Positions 20,153-31,700 of a stretch of 64,000 bases of DNA are shown one piece after another. Within the stretch, counting starts at the first letter, position 1, and every line of letters begins with the position of its first letter. The notes below the pieces were generated by a model, which worked only from the letters and a program-made list of their open reading frames with translations, did no database searches and was not told where the DNA came from. Origin of the DNA: Sporobolomyces roseus. Lineage: Eukaryota; Basidiomycota; Microbotryomycetes; Sporidiobolales; Sporidiobolaceae. The stretch covers positions 248,001-312,000 of the forward strand of contig JADILM010000006.1 in assembly GCA_016617785.1 (NCBI GenBank). Reading direction: 5' to 3'. Made by a program: the position numbers and the translations under genes.

Positions 20153-21042
20153 TACTTGTGAAGGAAAGGTAAACTAGTAACAGCCTTGTAACTCGAGAAC
20201 AACAACATAGGCAAGAACCCAATGTATCCAAAGACACTGTGTTCACTCCCCAAACCTTTTCGTCAGTTTACCTCATTCCTCGTCGAAAGACAATACTTTT
20301 GTGGAGGTGCGACTCACCCAGCTTGTCGTTTCGAAGGTTCACCAGAGGAGTAACCGATAGTGTACGCGACACGACTGTGCACACGTCATCAATCTCATCA
20401 GTTTTGAAGGAACGGGAGAGATGAGAAAGAGGAAGTGACGCACCCTGCGAGCCAGATCAAGCCACCGGCTGCGGCAAGACGAGGGTGGTAGAGTCCTGAG
20501 TGGAAGAGCCTGTTTACGTGGAAAAGGAGGGCAAGTGAGAAATGGAAGGGGAGGGAACGAAGAAAAAGGTCAGTCAACAATTTGGCGATTCGAGGGAGGA
20601 AAGCAAGCGTACGTGAGGAGAGCAATAGGGAGGTTCTATTGAGTCCGATTAGAGATTCATAGGCAGGGAGAAAGGAAGGAGGATCAAAGAGAGAGAGGGT
20701 GCGAAGAAGATCAGTCCCGAGTTTCTCTCTTTTCCTGCTGTCAAGTCCCACTTACCTCGAGAGTGTTGGCATGAGCACGTTGAGCGCAGTCTATCCACCA
20801 GGAACCAGATCAGCAAGCTGCCGAAGACTAGCAGAAGGGACTGACGACTCACTGAACCTTTTCGCTTTGATGTCTCGTTTCGCATCCGCGTTGTCAGCGT
20901 AAGGGGCAGGGTAATCTACTTGCGCTAGCTTGCGTGCTTTAGAGACGGTGATCGATTGAAATGAGAGTAGGCCATATATTCCAAGCGTTCCGACGGCGAT
21001 GACGTAAGGGTAATCTGCCGGGATGAGAGGGAGAAGAGACAT
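20153..21042 (-). CDS. Microsomal glutathione S-transferase 3-like (MAPEG) protein
   Basis: Integral membrane protein of the MAPEG superfamily. MGST3-type members conjugate glutathione or reduce lipid peroxides in the ER or mitochondrial outer membrane. Exons join as MSLLPLIPADYPYVIAVGTLGIYGLLSFQ, VSKARKLAQVDYPAPYAD, then KAKRFNCAQRAHANTLE (the conserved N-C-x-Q-R-x-H-x-N-T-L-E core), then NLPIALLT, GLFHSGLYHPRLAAAGGLIWLAG, RVAYTIGYSSGEPSKRQAG and a last exon VFGYIGFLPMLLFSSYKAVTSLPFLHK. Four hydrophobic segments are seen, as in the family. The RxAYxxGYxxG pattern supports the call. Ends at the TAG at 20153-20155. Confidence 0.92.
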
Positions 21043-21227
21043 AATTTAGATTGGATTGAGGGTGGAGGAAGTGAAGGAGAGGGAAAGGAGAAGAAGAAGG
21101 AGGAAGAAGTAGAACACCCGTTGCCCGATTTCGAAAAGTCCGAAATTTGAAAATGACAGGAGTTCATATCCGATCTTGAACCTCTCTTTCTCCTCCAACT
21201 CACTCTGCTCCGTACCACCTCCCCGAG
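21043..21227. promoter_or_regulatory. Short divergent promoter between MAPEG and hydrolase genes
   Basis: Only 185 bases separate two divergent start codons; the MAPEG side is purine-rich on the plus strand. The two genes may share control elements. Confidence 0.4.
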
Positions 21228-22748
21228 ATGGAGCGCAAGAAACGTTCTCGCTTCTCCTTCTGGACTCCCTCACTTCCTTTCCTCGAATCGCACCTAACCT
21301 TCACCTCGCCCTTTATACCCCTCTATCGACTCCTCCGATTGTCCTACCTCATCCTCACGACCACTTTACATCTCACCTGTCTCGTCCTCAGTCTCCCTCC
21401 GCTCTCACTAAACTTCCCATCAATCTTCGCATCGACCTGGACGTTCACTCAACGACTCGTTTATCCTTTCCTTCGACGCCTCATTTGGGCCGTAGCAGAC
21501 GTTGGGGATCCAAATATCCTCACGAGATCCAAGGAGAGTGGAGTGCCACCGTGGTGGGCAGAGGGATTAGAATGGTTCACTGTGAAAGTAGGGGGAGGGA
21601 AGAAAGTCTCTTGGGAGATCGAGAGGGTAGGAATGACTCGTGAAGCTTATGAGAAGGATTATATAACTGAAGAAGTGAGGGGAAACGAGGGAGGTGTTGA
21701 GGTGAAGAAAGTGAATTTGTTCTGGTTTGAACGAAGTGAGGATCAGAACAAGAGGAAGGCGGAAGGGTTTGAACCGAAGGAAAAGATGGAGAGGATTGTG
21801 ATGTATTTCTTTGGAGGTGGGTTCGTGTGTGGAAGTCCCGGGGAAGGTGGGAGATGTTACAAAATTGCGAGGGAGACGGGACTGAGAGTTGTTGGTGAGC
21901 TCAAACACCGTCTCTTCTCCTGCGCTGATTAAGAGAACTGACTCCAAATGTGATCGATAGGCGTAAACTATCGACGAGCGACATCGAAAGAGAGGGCGTT
22001 CCCAGCGGCACTGCAAGATGCACTCTCAGCTTATTTCCACCTCACCCTCAAGCTCGGTTACAAAGACATCATCCTAGCTGGCGACTCAGCAGGAGGCGGA
22101 TTAGCTCTCAACTTCTTGCAATACCTCGCTGGAAACGTCTACCATTCACTATCAACTATGGAGGAGAAACGAAATTTCGTTCTACCGAGTGCGATCCTCC
22201 TGTTCTCGCCTTGGTGCGATCTCACGTTGGACTCGTTCCCGGAGGTCAATAAACTCGACATCATCTTACCGAGCATCTGTTCGAACTCGGTCGAAGCTTA
22301 TTTGGGACAAGTTCGAACTCTGCAAGATTCGCAAGGAGGATCTCAGGGCTCCATCGACGACTACAAGCGCACATCAACGAACGGAAACGATAATCGCAGA
22401 ACTTCAGATCAACGCGGAGTCTTGGACTACAAAGACCCCTCGCATCATCCCTGGTTCTCTCCCTCACTCCGTTCCTCCCTCTCCTCCCTCTCCCTCGTCT
22501 CCAAGTCCTACTCTTCTTCCCATCGTCGACCACTTCGTATCCTCGTCTCTCTAGGTACAGCCGAACTGTTCCACGGCTCCATCCTCTCCCTGATCGACAA
22601 TTTTCGAAACGTCGAAAACGAAAAAGGTTTCAAGCTCGAAGTGATGGAAGGGAAGGACGAGGTTCACGCATTCCCTCTCGTTCCAGAATGGGTCAGTCCG
22701 AATGCAGTCAAAGCTTGTATTAGGTTGAGGGAATGGTTCAAGGAGTGA
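21228..22748 (+). CDS. Alpha/beta-hydrolase fold-3 (HSL-type) esterase with an altered oxyanion motif
   Basis: Predicted ester hydrolase, probably membrane-anchored: residues about 20-75 contain hydrophobic stretches (FIPLYRLLRLSYLILTTTLH). The oxyanion region reads VMYFFGGGFVCGSP, where most HSL-type enzymes have His-Gly-Gly-Gly; here the His is Phe. The nucleophile elbow is LAGDSAGGGLAL (Ser). The acid/base end is LVSLGTAELFHGS and GKDEVHAFPLVPEW, which provides the His. One intron (about 21894-21960) joins GLRVV to VNYRRAT. A Ser/Asn-rich insert lies before HHPWFSPSLRSS. About 480 residues, longer than bacterial members because of the N-terminal anchor and inserts. The substrate cannot be inferred. 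Confidence 0.85.
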
Positions 22749-23152
22749 GAGTTGAGTGAGCGAGGTTATTTTTTATCAACATTATGTTTATACTTGCACA
22801 TAGAGCGCAATTGTTGTTTTGTTAATGCTTCTCTCGGTGTGATCGACAAACAGGATTCAATCAAGGTTGTACTGCGAAAGAGAGAGAAGATAAGAAATTC
22901 TATCGGCGCATCTTTGCGAAGGGGAACGATCGAATTTGGTTCGAAGAATTGGCTCTTCTTCTCCTCCTCCTTTTTTCTCTTGCTCGCTTTTCTCTAGCTT
23001 TGCTTCATAGTGTCTTGATACAGCTATGCGTGAGTCTTTACTTCCCTCTAGCCTATAACCTCTCACTCTTGAGCCGTTGGAAGACTAATTTCTCCCGTTC
23101 GTCATTCTTCGCTGAATTATCAAACAGCTTCAAACAACTCGAACAACTCGAA
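22749..23152. promoter_or_regulatory. Hydrolase 3' flank and antiporter promoter
   Basis: No gene supported in 404 bases. A strong C/T-rich run lies at 22960-22990. Confidence 0.4.
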
Positions 23153-25332
23153 TGAGCGTACAGGGTTATTGAGTAACAACAGGGACAGATCAGATTCTCA
23201 TTCATACCACGTTAGTCCCATTCCAATCTGGAAGGAACGTTCGAGGAGAAGAGAGGAGGCAGTGAAGGGGACAAGCAAAGCCCCCCGAATCTTAAGAGAA
23301 TGTATTGACTGACTGTATAAACTAGATCCCTAATAACCATCCTCGACCACCACCACTCTCTCCTCTTCCCCTTCCCCATTCCCTGAATCCTTACTCTCGT
23401 ACCCCTTCTCCAAATCCAAATTCACCCAATCCTCCAAAACTTCCTTCCGCTGCAATCTCTTTCGCTTCATCATCTGAAAATGACGACGACAACAACAACG
23501 ATCCTGAACGTCAACAGAACGATCTCGATTCCCACAATGGAGCTCCAGGTTACTTGCAAAGTTTCAAAAACTTGATTTTGGGAGGTTACATCAACGTCCT
23601 TTTGGTCGCTGTCCCTCTGTCTTTCGTTTCTCATTTCGCGGGATGGGGTAAGTTGCGAACCTTCCTCTCCTCTTCCCAATATTCGAGATTGATCGATTTT
23701 CATTTTCGTATTTTAGGATCAACTGCCGATTTCATCATGTTCGTCCAGTGTCTCTCTCTGCATCTTTGGCGCGACGTAGACTAATGCAGTCATCGCATTG
23801 GCACACAGCTCTTTCATCGCCATCGTTCCTCTCGCATCGCTTTTGGGAGAAGCGACTGAACAATGCGCTCTCAAATTGGGTCAAACCGTTGGAGGTCTCC
23901 TCAACGCTACCTTCGGAAACGCTGTATGTCTAATGCTGATCTACATTCGAATGAAGCACTGACCTTTCGCGATCCGACAGGTCGAACTGATCGTCGGTAT
24001 CCTCGCCTTGATCCGAGGTGAACTTCGAATCGTCCAAACCTCGCTTCTCGGATCGATCCTCTCCAACTTGCTCCTCGTTCTCGGATGTTCCTTCCTCGCC
24101 GGTGGACTCAAGTTCAAAGAACAGAAGTTCCAAATGACTGCCGCTCAAGCTTCTTCCTCCCTCATGGTTCTCGGTTGCTCGACCCTCATTATCCCCGCTG
24201 CATTCCACGCGAGTCAGCTCGATGGAAGTCTCAACCGAGATGATGGAAGTGGATTCACCATCCTCGACGAATTGGCCAAGAAGAGTAAAGATTTACAACA
24301 ACTTTTGACTCTGTCTCGTGGAACTGCTATCGTGAGTGCACTGGAGCTGCGAGATGAGTCACACATGCTGATCTAGCTCGTCGATTGTCTTCACAGATCC
24401 TCATCCTTTGCTATGCTTGCTGTTTGTTTTCTCTCGATCTCAGTTCTCCGCGACTCAACTCTGACCCTTCGCTTCTCCTGCAGACCTCTACTTCCAACTC
24501 AGTTCCCACGCCTACCTCTTCGAAGCTGAAGAAGAGCAAGAAGAAGAAACCGCCAAGATGAACGTTACTGCTGCCGTCATCTCGCTCGTCGCCGTCACTG
24601 TCGTTACTTCTTTCTGCGCTGATTACCGTGCGTTCGAGAAGAGGTCATCTCAGCGAGCTTCCTGCTGATTTTTTCGTTCTTGACGTACAGTCGTTGGAGC
24701 TATCGATCAATTCGCTCAAGATTACAGCATCCCCAAAGGTTCGCTTCTCTTTCCCTCCGCCCTTGAATCCGCTAAATCTGATTCCTTATCGTTGCTAGCC
24801 TTCATCGGTTTGATTTTGCTTCCCATCGTCGGTAACGCCGCAGAGCACGTTACCTCAGTTTGGATGGCCGCGAAAGGTACGGCTTCTCTACTCTCTCGTC
24901 TCTTGAAACGAATCTGACCCTCGAATTATCAATAGGCAAAATGGAGATCACCATCGGAGTAGCCGTTGGATCCTCGATTCAAATCGCCGTCGGTGTTATC
25001 CCTGCTCTCGTCATCGTCGCTTGGATCATTGGTCAACCTTTGACTTTGTTCTTCGAAAGTGAGTCTCGGCATTCGATCTATCCTTTCTCACCCTGGAAGC
25101 TGATAACGCGGTGTCAATCTCACAGACTTTGAGACCATCATTCTCTTTGTTTCGGTCCTTCTCGTCGATCTCCTCGTTAGTGACGGAACAAGTCACTGGC
25201 TCGAAGGTGTCATGCTCGGTTCGTCGAACGATTCCTCTTGCAGTCTCTCTATCGAGATGTGGACTGATAAACTCCGCTCCACGAACAGTCGCTCTCTACC
25301 TCATCGTCGGTCTCGCTTTCTGGGTCGCATAA
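23153..25332 (+). CDS. Vacuolar-type Ca2+/H+ antiporter (CAX family)
   Basis: Exchanges cytosolic Ca2+ for vacuolar H+, in the manner of yeast Vcx1. Both alpha-repeat motifs are present: [19 protein letters not shown] and [22 protein letters not shown]. Other family blocks are [44 protein letters not shown], an acidic loop (EAEEEQEEE) between the two halves, and [25 protein letters not shown]. The last exon gives [14 protein letters not shown] before the TAA. About eleven hydrophobic segments. The start is the least certain part: a 6-base coding exon (ATGAGC, 23153-23158) followed by GTACAG, with acceptor at 23324-23325, keeps the frame of a Pro/Ser/Asn-rich leader that has no ATG of its own. 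The 3' end and motifs are firm; the substrate is by family. Confidence 0.9.
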
Positions 25333-25767
25333 GACTCTCTTCCGCTATCACGATCTCTCCCCTCTTTCCCTCTTCACCTCAGCTTCCCTAAAGGAGCTGT
25401 CGCTCCTCTCCGCCCCCGAGTACAAACCCTCTCGACCAACCCTCGACTCTCCAGCCAATTCATACAAACCAAACACGCATCTTTTTTCGTCGTCCCCTAT
25501 ATTCTTTTCAGCCGTTCCCACTCAGTCTTGATCCGATGTACCGACTATACCTCTCTTGCTTTTCTTCCAGCACATTTTGAGCTTAAGAATTGGTAGAAGA
25601 ATCGAAATCACTTTTGTTATCACTAGTCCTCCCTCACCCTCTCGCTTCTGAGTGAACCAGACACTTCAGATGTAAAGAGAGAGAGAAAATGCAAATCTTT
25701 ATGGCAACAATGTTGTGAATGAAACAACTGAGATATGAACAAAGAGAATGCGAAAATGATACACTGA
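25333..25767. other. Convergent 3' region between the antiporter and histidine-kinase genes
   Basis: No gene is supported in 435 bases. Confidence 0.4.
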
Positions 25768-28700
25768 TTAGGTCGCGCTTTCGGCAGATGCAGCGCTTCC
25801 GACACTCCCAGAAGCTCCTCCATCATCAGACATGACAGTATCCTTCGTGACTTCCTCGCTGTAACTGGTCGTTGTTGCTAGTGGTGATCCCGACGGACTC
25901 GAAATGTTTGAACTGATCGTTCCTGCACTCTTGACTGATCCTGCACTGCCTTTTCTCCCAGCACGTCCAAGTCGTGATAAAGGTAGCTCCAATTCGAATG
26001 TTGGCGAATTCGATATCGTCGGAGGAGGTCGAAGCGAAGTTCCTCGTCGAATACCAGCTTGAGTGAGAGCCTCAACGAGTGCTGGAACGAGGATAGGTTT
26101 CGAGACATAGCCATCTGCTCCGGCTGCGAGACACCGACTCTTGTCTTCGGCCATTGCGTTCGCTGTGAGGCAGCAGATGAACGGTCTTGAAGCGCGGTCC
26201 GGCATGAGTTCGAGGATCTTCTTCGTAGCTGTGATTCCGTCCATGTTGGGCATGTTGACGTCCATTCTGCTCGCCACTCCTACTTCGTCAGCGAGCTCCT
26301 GATGAGAGCGAGGACTTCGAACTTACAGAATCAGATCGTAACGTTTCTTTTGGGCTTTCTCGAGCGCGACTTGACCATCTTCAGCGATATCGCATGTATA
26401 GCCCATTCGTTTGAGTAAGTGAGTTATGACCTTGACACTGTAGAAGCGGCGATGAGATGAGTCAATGCTCGAAGGTAAAAAAATCGAGAGCGAGAGACTG
26501 ACTTGATCGGATTATCTTCGGCACACAAGATTGCAAGAGGAATGCGGGCGGAGAGGTTCGTGGGGAAAGCTGGGTTCGAGGGTCCGGGTGAAGAGACTCG
26601 AGGAGTTTCGTTGGAGGGAAAGATAGTTCGTAAAGTGTGATGAAGTCGATTTCGTTTGATCGGTTTGATGAGGAATTTGCAGTCGAGTTGACGGATCTCC
26701 TCGTAGATTGGCGATCCCATCCTCGTGAGTGCAATAGTCGGAGCAGTCAATCCTCGACCTCGTAAACGACGAACGAGAGTGTGCGCTCCGAAAGATGGGA
26801 GGAAAGCGTCGACGATAAATACGTCAAAGGCCTTGCCATCCTCGACAGCTTTCATACTGAGCTCGTAGGCGGAACCGATTTCAGCGGGAGCGGTGACGTC
26901 GAGACCGAATGATTCGAGTAGTTGGCAGAGGACTTTGCGAGACGTTTCGTTCGAATCGACAACGAGGCAGCGCCGACCAGCGAGATCTCGGCAATTTGAG
27001 GGCGAGTAGGGGTCCGGAGAAGGAGAAGTGATGGTTCGTGCGATCCAATCGACGGTGAAGGTAGATCCCTCGCCCAAAACGGATTCGACAGTGAGGTCTC
27101 CATTCATCAGCCTTGAAAGTTTGCGCGAGATTGCGAGTCCGAGACCGGTTCCTCCGAAGTTTCTAGACGTCTCAGCACCTTCGGCTTGTGAGTAGACGCT
27201 GAAAGAATCGTAGTAGTTAGCGACTTGTTCCACATTTGAGCGGAAAAGATCAAAACGAACCGGAAAAGTTTGCCAAAGTTCTCCTTCGCGATACCAATTC
27301 CAGAATCTCGTACGCTGATACGACAACGAGCTTGAGGCGCACCATCTTCAGCTGGAACGGTCGATGTTGACGACGCGGTAACGGTGATCTCGCCGTTCGA
27401 GGTGAACTTGACAGCATTCGAGAGGAGGTTGACGATGATCTGTCGTAATCGAGTGAGATCCCCATATACCTGAGAAGCTCTCGACATGGTGAGCTATATG
27501 AACGACAGGACGTGAAGAGGAATCGCTTACATTGATATCTCCCTCCTCGATCAACAAAGCGAGTTCGACAGATTTTGAAGCGGCTCGTTCAGCAACCATG
27601 TCCATCGACTACATTCCAAAAGTGATCAGCACAGCTTTCAGAAGGATGAAAAAGTATCGAGACGTACAGATTCAATGACGGAACGAAGCTGGACCGGGTC
27701 TTGCGATAGCTCGAGGTGATCCAATTCGATCTTCGAGTAGTCCAGAATATCGTTGATCACGACGAGCAGTTCTTGAGAGGAATTCTTGATTGTCTCCACG
27801 TAGTCGGTCTGCACGGGAGTGAGCGAAGACTCGAGAAGAAGGCCGGATAAGGCGACGACAGCGTTGAAAGGTGTTCGAATCTGGACTCGAGTTCAGATCA
27901 GTGACTGAGTAGTATGACAGTCAGGAGGTGAAACTTACCTCGTGTGACATGTTCGCAAGGAATTGAGACTTCATCGCCGTTGCACTCTCTGCCACTTCTT
28001 TCGACTTCCTCATTTCAGCTTGCGCTCGTTCTTTCTCCTTGACCTCCTCTCGGAGTGAAGCAGTTCTCTCGGCTATTCGTGTCTCCAATGTTCGGTTTGA
28101 GGATTCTAGAGCGGCTTGAGATCGTTTGAGGTTCCCGTTAGTCCGCTTGAGATCACCAACGAGTCTCGCTTTCTCGATTGTCGAAGCTGCTTGACCTGAT
28201 ACGAGGGACAGGATTTCGAGTCGATCCGGGGTCTGTGCAAGGAGAGATTCAGCTAGAACCAAGACCGAAGGAGCCGAGCGAGAGAAGAGAAGAAAGAGCT
28301 TACGAAAGCGTTTGCAGTTTGCGAATTCTCCATGAACAGAACGCCGATGACCCGCGCTTGACTCGCTACAAGAGCGTGACATAGGATAGACTTTGGTTTG
28401 TGGAGAGCGAGGTAGGGATCAGGCATGAGGTCGTAAGAGTCGAGCGAGTTGACAACCATTTCCTTGGTTCTAGCGACATAGTTGATAACGCTCGTCGGAT
28501 ACTGTAAAGGCTGTTCATCGATAGAGTCGGCTCGTCGAAGGTGCTGTACTGAGCTGACGTCGGATCTTGCAATCGCTTCTGCACATAGAATTCCACCTTT
28601 GTCGAGAACGAGGAGGCAAACTTCGGCTCCAACAGTTCGGAGTGAGAGGTTCAGCAGTTTCGATACGACACTAATAGGGATTGAGCGAGTGAGTCGTGCT

Positions 28701-31700
28701 CTCCGGTCAATGGAAGGAAGGAGAAGTGGGCTCACCCATCAACCGAGAGTTCTCCACTAATTACGCTCGAAGCGGTGATGACGGTGCGCAGATCAAGCTC
28801 AGTGGCGAGGTGTGATCGACTGTAGCTGTCTGAGCGATCAATACTTCGACCTGAGTGGGTGTCGTGGTGATCGAGATCGTCGAGAGAGCCTTGCGACCCG
28901 AATGAGCGAGAATCTGAGCGATCTGGAGCTGAAGGTCTCCGTCCGAGGGAAGGTGCAGGAGTATGATTGGAAGCGAGCCACGAAGAACGTTGCGAGCTTG
29001 TGTCTTCGTCGATGGAAACTTGATGAGATCGACCGTAGGGGATTGATTCACTACTGTGAGAGCGGCGTTCGACATTGCTGTTCGAAGATGGACCAGATGA
29101 CATCGTTTGAGAAACCGCACGGTTCGGCGCTGGACTTGGGAAGACGATCGATGGATAGGTCGTTTCGAGTTGGTGAATCTTCGGAGTGCATCCCCACTTG
29201 GTCCAGAACGTGTGAGCCTCGACAAGATATCTATACCGGAATATTTAATCGTCAGTAAGCTGATGCCTCGTGTGCAGATGCTTCAGACCTTACCCTGCGG
29301 CGAGTTTGACGTTGTCGAGCGTAACAGCAGCTCGTTCATTGAGAACGGCGACAAGGTGAAGGAGAGCACTAGACGCTGCGACTTCGATCGCTTCGTCGTA
29401 GAGGTTCAAGGCGCGACTCTGATCTCCGGTGGTTCGAGCAGCTTCAGCTTGGAGCCAGAGGAGGAGTGGTTTGAAGGAGGATGCTTGAGTTTCGGCGAGG
29501 TCGGCGATGAGGGCATTAGTCTCGGAGATGATGTCTAGCTCCTCCTGAGTAAGAGTCGAGAATCGATTGTAAAGTACAACGGCTTCGAAGTGTTGGAAGA
29601 GAACTGGATACAGGAGTCCAGAAGCCTGACGAAGGAGCGAGAGATCAGCAGCGCCGATAGAGTTGAAGAGAATACGATTCAACTCACACCCGAGAGATGC
29701 TCTCTCGCCATCTTGATCGATTCTTGAGCGCGTTCGTAGTCGCCGAAGAAGACACAAGCCATAAGCCGTAGCATGTGGATCATGTGGAGCGAGAGCGAGT
29801 CTATATGCGAAGTCGTGTTCAGCGAAACTGCCCGAAGAGTACAAAATCAAGAAGCGAGAACTCACAACCCTTGTCTCGACAGAGTTGATAGTCACTCGAT
29901 GTGAAAGCTTCTCCTTCGATTTCGAGAGGGTCTGTAGCTCGACCGGTCAAGCAAGCGATGAACTGCTGACAGACTCCGATATCTGTGAGAGCAAAGAGTC
30001 AGCGAGGGCTGAGAGTGAGAGGGTGACGAAGAAACGTACAGGTCGTACTGATCTCGTGACGGAACTTGCGAACGAAGAGGCCGTAACGTTCAATCTCACT
30101 CTCAATCTCGGGAAGGGGAACACCAGCAAACATCGAGTACACTTTCGAGGTTTAAAGACGATTAGTTCAAGTACTTCCTACAGCAGAACGAAATATCTGG
30201 ACTTACGACAATACTCTCCGCAACCGAATCCAGCATATTCGGCATCTCGATATTCGAAGCCGTAAGCGAGAGCGTGTCGGAACGTTGGAAGTGTTTCTCT
30301 TATCGAAACAGACCAAACCGCGACGTGACTCGAGTAGACCTGCGAGAGTACGGAAAAAATCAGCTAGTTACGATAGAATCGGACGACAAGTCTACTCACC
30401 TTGTACGTTGGACAAGCGAGAGGAGTACCACCGTAGCGATCGAAGAATTCGATCGCAGCTTTACCGTAAGCGAGAGATTCTGCGTGTTGACGATACTTGT
30501 TCCGGACGAGAATTGCATGGAGCGTCAACATGAAAGCTCCATTGTCGTCAAGTCCATGTTTGACCGAGATGTCGAGCGAGAGAGATGAAAGAGAACCGAG
30601 GAGGTCGATTCTAACGAAATAGATTGGAGGGACGAGAGCGGCTAGAATCGATTGACAACCTCGAGCGACTGGATCACCGTTTTGAGGCAGCGCGGCGAGC
30701 GACTGGTGAGAAATGCAACACACGCGATCAGCTGAAATTCGATGGAGAAGGACAAACGAAACTTGCGTTGATGAGTGCAAGGTCCAACCCAAGCCTTTTT
30801 CGCACTTCCTCTTCCACTTCCTCCGCCTTCTCCGTGACTTCTGGTAGAGTTACTCCAGCCATCGCAAGTGCTTCCCTGCCCAATCGAATCGCTCCTGCCG
30901 AATCTCCAGTGGCCGAAGCGCAGCGAATCGAAGTAGCGTAGACTCGTAGCTTTGCGACGATATCGGGGACGTGAGCGAGGTAGATACGAATATATTCGAG
31001 GGCAGCGGGGTAATCGCTACAACGGAAGTCCAAAAAGGTTTGATCAGTCGGCGAAATAGCGAAGAGAATGAATCGAAACTCACGTCAGACTGTACTCGAC
31101 GTTGACGAGTGCTTCAGTAACTTTCGCCATAAGCTCCGGTTGTTGTGCCCAAGCTCCAGCTCCGAGAAGATCCCATGCAGTTTGGAGGTAGATGCGCGAA
31201 GCTTCGAAAGCAGTCGAAAGTTGCGCTTTCGCACCGGCCAAATAGTTGTATTCTGCGAGTCGATCTCGTTCTTCTGCCGTTTTCAGGATTCGAATACCGT
31301 GATTGAGCTGAGTGACGAGGTCGAAGATACGATCGTTGACCATTGCTTCAGTAGTTGAATTGACCAATCGCTGACCGATTTCGTAGTGGAGAGGACCGCG
31401 CGAATTCGGAGGGATAAGGGCGTAGGCAGCTTGTTGACATCGATCGTGGAAGAAGCGGTAGAGTTCGGGTACGGAAGGAGGTTCGATGATAGAGGGTCGA
31501 GGGGTACTGTTCGAACGAGGTCGTCCATTCTTGGTTTCAACTTCATCTACCTCCATCGCTGCGAGCCCGTCTATCGTTGCCGGATTGATCGCTCCTCGAG
31601 TTTCGAGGAGTCCTTCACTAACAGCTTCCGACAAGTCTCGAGCTATCTCAGCTACCGTTTGTCCTGCTGCTTGAGCCAGGTAAGCTGCTGGGAGTTCTTC

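Noticed and set aside
28812..29538. Plus-strand frames within the histidine-kinase region
   Set aside because: Antisense shadows of conserved kinase exons, without splice context or domains.
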